DNA of 64,000 nt from contig MEDZ01000010.1 of assembly GCA_001724275.1 (NCBI GenBank), forward strand, positions 62,001 to 126,000, given 5' to 3'. Source of the DNA: Gemmatimonadetes bacterium SCN 70-22 (GTDB lineage: Bacteria > Gemmatimonadota > Gemmatimonadetes > Gemmatimonadales > Gemmatimonadaceae). A program made the position numbers and the translations under genes. Every line of letters begins with the position of its first letter. Within the stretch, counting starts at the first letter, position 1. This document shows, one piece after another, positions 60,155-64,000 of the stretch. The notes under the pieces were generated by a model. It searched no databases and had not been told where the DNA came from. It was given only the letters and a program-made list of their open reading frames with translations.

Positions 60155-62635
60155 ATGCTCGTCGCCCTCACCCTCGTCTTCGCCCTCCAGCAAGTCTCCG
60201 TTCACGCCGGGTCCCACGGCGAACAGGCGCAGGGGGACAGTGCCAGGCGAAGGGCACGGCGCGACTCGATCCGGTACGAGGCGATCCTGCGGCAAGGGGG
60301 GCGCGAGACACGCGCGCCGCGCCGCATTCCACTCACCCCCGAGCTGGAGCGGAGCGCATTCCTGGACACGGCGGCGCGCACCCTCCTGCTGCGGGCCCGG
60401 GATGCGCGCATGCGGCAGGACTCGGCGCTGCTCAACTACGACGCGAGCGCGTACCAGCGCCTGTCGGTGGGGATGGGATTCCGCGCCATCGGGCGCGACC
60501 GGCTCTTCTTCCGCACCGAGAACGCATCGCGCGTCCGCTGGTCGCGCGGCGGCGGCGTGCACATCGACCTCAAGGGAGCCCGCTCGGTCTTCCCGATGGT
60601 GAAGGACAGCGAAGTGGAGATGGACGACACCTCGCCCATTCCCTACTACCCCGGGCGCGAGGAGCTCTGGATCGGCTCGGGGCGCGCGCGCGCGGAAGTG
60701 GACGAGCGCGAACTGGTCCATCCCATCGCCATTGGCGCCGAGGCCTACTACCGCTACGCCACGGGCGATTCGCTGACCATCACCCTCCCCGACGGCCGGG
60801 CGATCCGGCTGCGGGAGCTGCGCATCGAGCCGCGGCGCCCGGAGTGGAAGCTCTCGGTGGGGTCGTTCTGGTTCGACGTCGATCGCGGGCAGCTGGTGCG
60901 GGCGGCGTATCGCCTGGCGGCCCCGCTCGACATCTGGGGGATCGTGGACGAAGAGACGAAGCGCGAGGCCGAGGAGGCGCGTGCGCGGGGCGGGAAGCCG
61001 AACCCGGATGACGACGTCCCGCCGTGGGTGAAGGGGATGCTCTCGCCCATGCAGGCGCAGCTCGAGGCGGTGACGATCGAGTACGGGTTGTACGGTGGGC
61101 GCTTCTGGCTCCCGCGCGCGCAGTACGCCGAGGGGTGGGCGAGGGCGTCGTTCATGCGCATCCCGTTCAAGATGGAGGAGGCGTTCAAGTACGCGAGCGT
61201 GAACGGGACCGACACGCTGCCGGCCGTTCCGGCCATCGCCACGCTGCGCCAGCTGCGCGATTCGCTCTTTGCGGGCGACTCGACGCCGTGGAGCCAGCTC
61301 ACGCGCGAGCAGCGTGGCGAGCGGATGCATCAGCTGGCGCAGGCCGACTCGTCGCGTCGCGCGGCGCTGGCGTCGCTGCGGACCGATGAATGCGCGAGCG
61401 GCGGGTTCTACACGCGCGTGGAGTCGCGCGGCGATGGGGCGGTGACCGCGGTGACGCGCGTTCCGTGCGACAGCACGGTCCTCGCGAGGTCGCCGGAGCT
61501 CCCGCCCTCGATCTACGACGAGGGGGAGGCGCTGTTCGGGATCAGCGAGCGCAACGAGCTCATCAAGGCGCTCGGCTTCTCGTTGCAGCCGGTGTGGGCG
61601 CCGATGCCGGTGAGGTTGTCGTACGGCCTGGGCCTCATGCGCTACAACCGTGTCGAGGGGTTCTCGGCGGGGGTCGGGGCCACGCAGGTGCTGGGGCGCG
61701 GCTACGCATGGGACGCGACGGCCCGGCTGGGCACGGGGGACTGGGTCCCCAATGTCGAGCTGGGGGTGTCGCGCACCAACGGGCGGTCGACGTGGCGCCT
61801 GGCGGGGTACCATCGCCTGGCCGTGGCCAACGACGACTGGGGGGCGCCGCTCTCGTTCGGCGCCTCGTTAGGTGCGTTCCTGTACGGCCGCGACGAGGGG
61901 TACTACTACCGGTCCACCGGCGTGCAGCTGACGAATGGGCTCGAGCGCGGCGGGGGCCTCTCGACGCGGTTCTTCGCCGAGCGCCAGCGCGACGCCGAGG
62001 CCGACACGCGCTTCAACCTGTCGCGGGCGCTGGGGGGCGGGAGCGAGTTCGTGCCCAACATCCGCGCCAGCGAGGCCACGGTGGCCGGGGTGGCGCTGCG
62101 CGACCAGCGCTCGGCGGGGCTCGATCCGCAGGGATGGCGCCTCCTCACCGACCTGCGGCTCGAGGGCGGGTGGGCGTCGATCGACAGCGCCGATGCGTCC
62201 CTCGCGCGCGGCTACGGCCGCGCGGCCGGCGAGCTGACGGTGAGCCGCGGGCTGGGGAGCCGCATGGCGGCCTCGCTGACCGCCGGCGCCGGCGTCAGCG
62301 GCAACGCGCCGCTCCCGCAGCGTGGATTCTACATCGGCGGGGCGCAGACGGTGCGCGGGCAGCTCCTCGGTGCAGCTGGCGGTGTCATGGGGGGCGAGGC
62401 GTTCTGGCTCGGGCGCGCCGAGCTGGCGATGGCGGGCGGCGTGGTGCGCCCGGTCCTGTTCGGCGACGTGGGGTGGGCCGGGCGCCGCGCCGACTGGCAG
62501 CATCCCGGGCGCCCCGTCAGCGGGGCCGGCATCGGCGCGTCGGTGCTCGACGGGCTCATCCGGCTGGACCTCGCCCGCGGCATCTATCCACGCGAGAAAA
62601 TGCGGCTCGACCTGTACGTCGAGGCGCGCTTCTAG
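60155..62635 (+). CDS. Large outer-membrane barrel protein with N-terminal domain
   Basis: 826 residues. A signal peptide is near MLVALTLVFALQQVSVHA. The first 430 residues form a soluble beta-rich domain (LIPR-like repeats, GSFWFDVDRGQLVRAAYRL, and acidic EEARARGGKPNPDDDV). The second half is a barrel with alternating strands. GGAQTVRGQLLGAAGGV and GAGIGASVLDGLIRLDLARG match the Omp85/DUF5686-like barrel signatures, and the protein ends EARF with the C-terminal Phe. It is probably an outer-membrane assembly or transport protein. Unlike BamA there are no clear POTRA repeats. Confidence 0.75.
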   Translation: MLVALTLVFALQQVSVHAGSHGEQAQGDSARRRARRDSIRYEAILRQGGRETRAPRRIPLTPELERSAFLDTAARTLLLRARDARMRQDSALLNYDASAYQRLSVGMGFRAIGRDRLFFRTENASRVRWSRGGGVHIDLKGARSVFPMVKDSEVEMDDTSPIPYYPGREELWIGSGRARAEVDERELVHPIAIGAEAYYRYATGDSLTITLPDGRAIRLRELRIEPRRPEWKLSVGSFWFDVDRGQLVRAAYRLAAPLDIWGIVDEETKREAEEARARGGKPNPDDDVPPWVKGMLSPMQAQLEAVTIEYGLYGGRFWLPRAQYAEGWARASFMRIPFKMEEAFKYASVNGTDTLPAVPAIATLRQLRDSLFAGDSTPWSQLTREQRGERMHQLAQADSSRRAALASLRTDECASGGFYTRVESRGDGAVTAVTRVPCDSTVLARSPELPPSIYDEGEALFGISERNELIKALGFSLQPVWAPMPVRLSYGLGLMRYNRVEGFSAGVGATQVLGRGYAWDATARLGTGDWVPNVELGVSRTNGRSTWRLAGYHRLAVANDDWGAPLSFGASLGAFLYGRDEGYYYRSTGVQLTNGLERGGGLSTRFFAERQRDAEADTRFNLSRALGGGSEFVPNIRASEATVAGVALRDQRSAGLDPQGWRLLTDLRLEGGWASIDSADASLARGYGRAAGELTVSRGLGSRMAASLTAGAGVSGNAPLPQRGFYIGGAQTVRGQLLGAAGGVMGGEAFWLGRAELAMAGGVVRPVLFGDVGWAGRRADWQHPGRPVSGAGIGASVLDGLIRLDLARGIYPREKMRLDLYVEARF

Positions 62636-62738
62636 CCTTCTCGCACCTTCTTGCAGCCGCAGAATGCCCGTCGCACATTCCGCCAGCGCATGCGTTCCCT
62701 TTGCGCGACGGCGACCCTTGCGGCGGAGGATCCGATTC

Positions 62739-63122
62739 ATGTGGGAAGACTTCAAGAAGTTCCTCGAGAAGGCGAACGTCGTCGGCCTGGCGCTGGCGGT
62801 CATCGTCGGCGGGGCGGCCGGCGCGCTCGTGAAGGCGATGAGCGACGACTTCCTCATGCCGATCATTGGCGCCCTCCTTCCCGAGGGGGAGTGGCGCACC
62901 TGGACCCTGGACGTTGGCTCGATCAAGTTCGGCGTCGGCGACTTCCTCGGCGTCTTCCTCAACTTCGCCATCATCTCGTTCGTCGCCTGGCAGATCGGGA
63001 AGCTGTTCATGAAGCCGGAGCTGCCGGCACCGCCGCCGCCGCCCACCAAGTCGTGCCAGTTCTGCCTGAGCACGATACCCCAGGCGGCCACCCGCTGCGC
63101 GCACTGCACGTCGCAGCTCTAG
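62739..63122 (+). CDS. mscL: Large-conductance mechanosensitive channel with C-terminal zinc ribbon
   Basis: 127 residues. The N-terminal helix MWEDFKKFLEKANVVGLALA is followed by TM1 with the VIVGGAAGALVKAMSDDFLM pore, a periplasmic loop (EWRTWTLDVGSIKFG) and TM2 (FLGVFLNFAIISFVAWQIG). MscL opens under membrane tension to release solutes. After a polyproline linker (about 97-103) the tail holds CQFC (106-109) and CAHC (120-123), a zinc-ribbon-like pair replacing the usual helical bundle. GGAGGA lies upstream as a ribosome site. It converges on the PhzF-type gene across a strong hairpin. Confidence 0.95.
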   Translation: MWEDFKKFLEKANVVGLALAVIVGGAAGALVKAMSDDFLMPIIGALLPEGEWRTWTLDVGSIKFGVGDFLGVFLNFAIISFVAWQIGKLFMKPELPAPPPPPTKSCQFCLSTIPQAATRCAHCTSQL

Positions 63123-63135
63123 CCGCGCCCGCCTG

Positions 63136-63180
63136 AACGCACGCGGGGGCCGGCCATGGTGGCCGGCCCCCGCGTGCGTT
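63136..63180. terminator. 20-bp perfect hairpin between convergent mscL and PhzF genes
   Basis: Arms 63136-63155 and 63161-63180 are perfectly complementary over 20 bp with an ATGGT loop. It lies 13 bp after the mscL stop and 14 bp from the other gene's stop, so it probably terminates both. Confidence 0.85.
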
Positions 63181-63194
63181 CCGGGCGAGGCGCG

Positions 63195-64000
63195 CTACAG
63201 CCGGATGGTCCCCGAGCAGACGAGCACCGAGGCGCCGCCGACCCGGATCCCGGTGATCGCCCCGGCCGCCTTGTCGCACGAGACGTGGAGGAGGCTGGGG
63301 CGCCCCATCTCGTACCCCTGCTCCACCGTCCACCGCATCGTCCCATCGGTGGTGGCGTCGCGCATTCCGAGGTAGCCGCCTAACGCCGCGCACGCCGAGC
63401 CGGTGGCCGGGTCCTCGGGGACCGACTCGCCGGGGGCGAACATGCGCGCCCGCACCTGGTGGGCCGGGTCCTCCGCGTCCAGGGCGAAGACCATCACCAT
63501 GTGCGCGGCGATGCCGGCCAGCGCCGACTCCCACAGGTCGAGCTTGAGCCGGGCGCGGCGCACCGCATCGCGCGTGCGGACCGGGACGAAGGTGAAGGGG
63601 AGCCCGCACGAGACGGCCTGCGGGTGGAACACCCCGCCCACCAGGTCGTCGACCCCCAACGAGAGCATGGGCGCCAGGACCTCGGCCGGCGGCGATGGCG
63701 GGGCGAGCTCGGGGAGCCTCGCCACCGAGAGCTCGCAGTACGTGGGCACGCCGTCCGCCGCGCGGATCGTGACGGGGACGGGGCCCACCCCCTCCTCGAA
63801 CGTGACCTTCGTCTCGGCGCCGGTGATGGCGACGTCGCCGAGGGAGGCCAGCACGAAGGCCGTCCCGACCGTGGGGTGCCCCGCGAACGGCACCTCGCCC
63901 CCCGGCGTGAAGATCCGCACACGTCGCGTGTGCCGCGCGTCGTCGGGCGGGAGGACGAAGGTCGACTCGGAATAGTTGAACTCCCGAGTGATGGCGTGCA
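63195..64000 (-). CDS. PhzF-family isomerase-like protein, partial (5' end outside window)
   Basis: The minus-strand frame continues past 63920 to the right edge, giving about 268 visible residues. The PhzF/DapF-like fold shows REFNYSESTFVLPP near the start, with the family's catalytic Glu, then FTPGGEVPFAGHPTVGTAFV and GESVPEDPATGSACAALGGY. PhzF isomerases act in phenazine synthesis, but most family members are of unknown substrate, and no phenazine genes are present. The gene runs off the edge after about 26 more codons. It contains one CGTTAGGC motif. Confidence 0.9.
   Translation of the reverse strand, partial: HAITREFNYSESTFVLPPDDARHTRRVRIFTPGGEVPFAGHPTVGTAFVLASLGDVAITGAETKVTFEEGVGPVPVTIRAADGVPTYCELSVARLPELAPPSPPAEVLAPMLSLGVDDLVGGVFHPQAVSCGLPFTFVPVRTRDAVRRARLKLDLWESALAGIAAHMVMVFALDAEDPAHQVRARMFAPGESVPEDPATGSACAALGGYLGMRDATTDGTMRWTVEQGYEMGRPSLLHVSCDKAAGAITGIRVGGASVLVCSGTIRL

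Noticed and set aside
63195-64000. Phenazine biosynthesis locus
   Set aside because: Only a lone PhzF-family gene is visible, with none of the other phz genes; most PhzF homologues act elsewhere.

Overview
The window is a GC-rich (around 70% by eye) bacterial chromosome segment with dense, short-spaced genes and no phage, transposase or CRISPR. The gene content points to a Gram-negative, diderm bacterium: TonB-dependent receptors, two RND efflux operons with TolC-type outer-membrane channels, lipoproteins and outer-membrane barrels. Two secreted S9 peptidases, a DUF5916/CBM9 barrel protein, a DUF4403 lipoprotein, a Ser/Thr kinase with a TPR-like tail and plug-domain proteins make a Gemmatimonadota-type organism the best guess. 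That placement is inference from gene content, not from a marker gene.

Layout. 1-4.7 kb (minus strand): a DsbA-like gene cut by the window edge, a MarR regulator with two matching operator-like sites, two tandem-domain universal stress proteins and prfC (RF3). 5-13.8 kb (plus): an S9 peptidase, then a coupled TolC/adaptor/RND efflux operon. 13.9-22.8 kb: a DUF5916 protein, a TonB receptor, a secreted esterase-like protein, a membrane SRPBCC protein and a Spy/LTXXQ-like protein. 22.8-27.3 kb: redox and proteolysis genes (TlpA-like thioredoxin, second S9 peptidase, DsbA-like protein, MsrA), followed by tRNA-Asn.

27.6-38.2 kb: a DUF4403 lipoprotein; a Zur/Fur-type regulator with an inverted-repeat box 10 bp before its start, coupled to a ZIP metal transporter; then ChaN-like lipoprotein, SixA phosphatase, a CHAD-CYTH fusion and a PimB-like glycosyltransferase, tightly spaced. 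These converge on a minus-strand set of LpxL/PatA-like acyltransferase, MFS transporter and PimA-like glycosyltransferase. Together they look like a mannosyl-glycolipid module. 38.3-45 kb: a TonB receptor with a Met/His-rich segment beside a His-repeat secreted protein (possible copper or zinc uptake), a large Ser/Thr kinase and a DUF3052 protein.

45-52 kb: an AT-richer spacer with an eight-copy 10-bp tandem repeat and a TetR-type inverted repeat, leading into a TetR-TolC-adaptor-RND operon. 52.4-64 kb: a DedA-family protein, a roughly 1 kb stretch of atypical composition with no confident gene, a plug-only TonB-type protein, a single-domain response regulator, an ABC-2 exporter plus EamA transporter operon, a DUF2157-like membrane protein, a large barrel protein, MscL with a C-terminal zinc ribbon, and a PhzF-family gene cut by the right edge.

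The most unusual signal is not a gene. The octamer CGTTAGGC, or its reverse complement, recurs about once per 2.5 kb, in both orientations and almost always inside genes. It accounts for nearly all TTA leucine codons. Distinct short tandem repeats (7, 8, 10, 12, 13, 15 and 18 bp units) also mark many intergenic spacers and a few coding N-termini.
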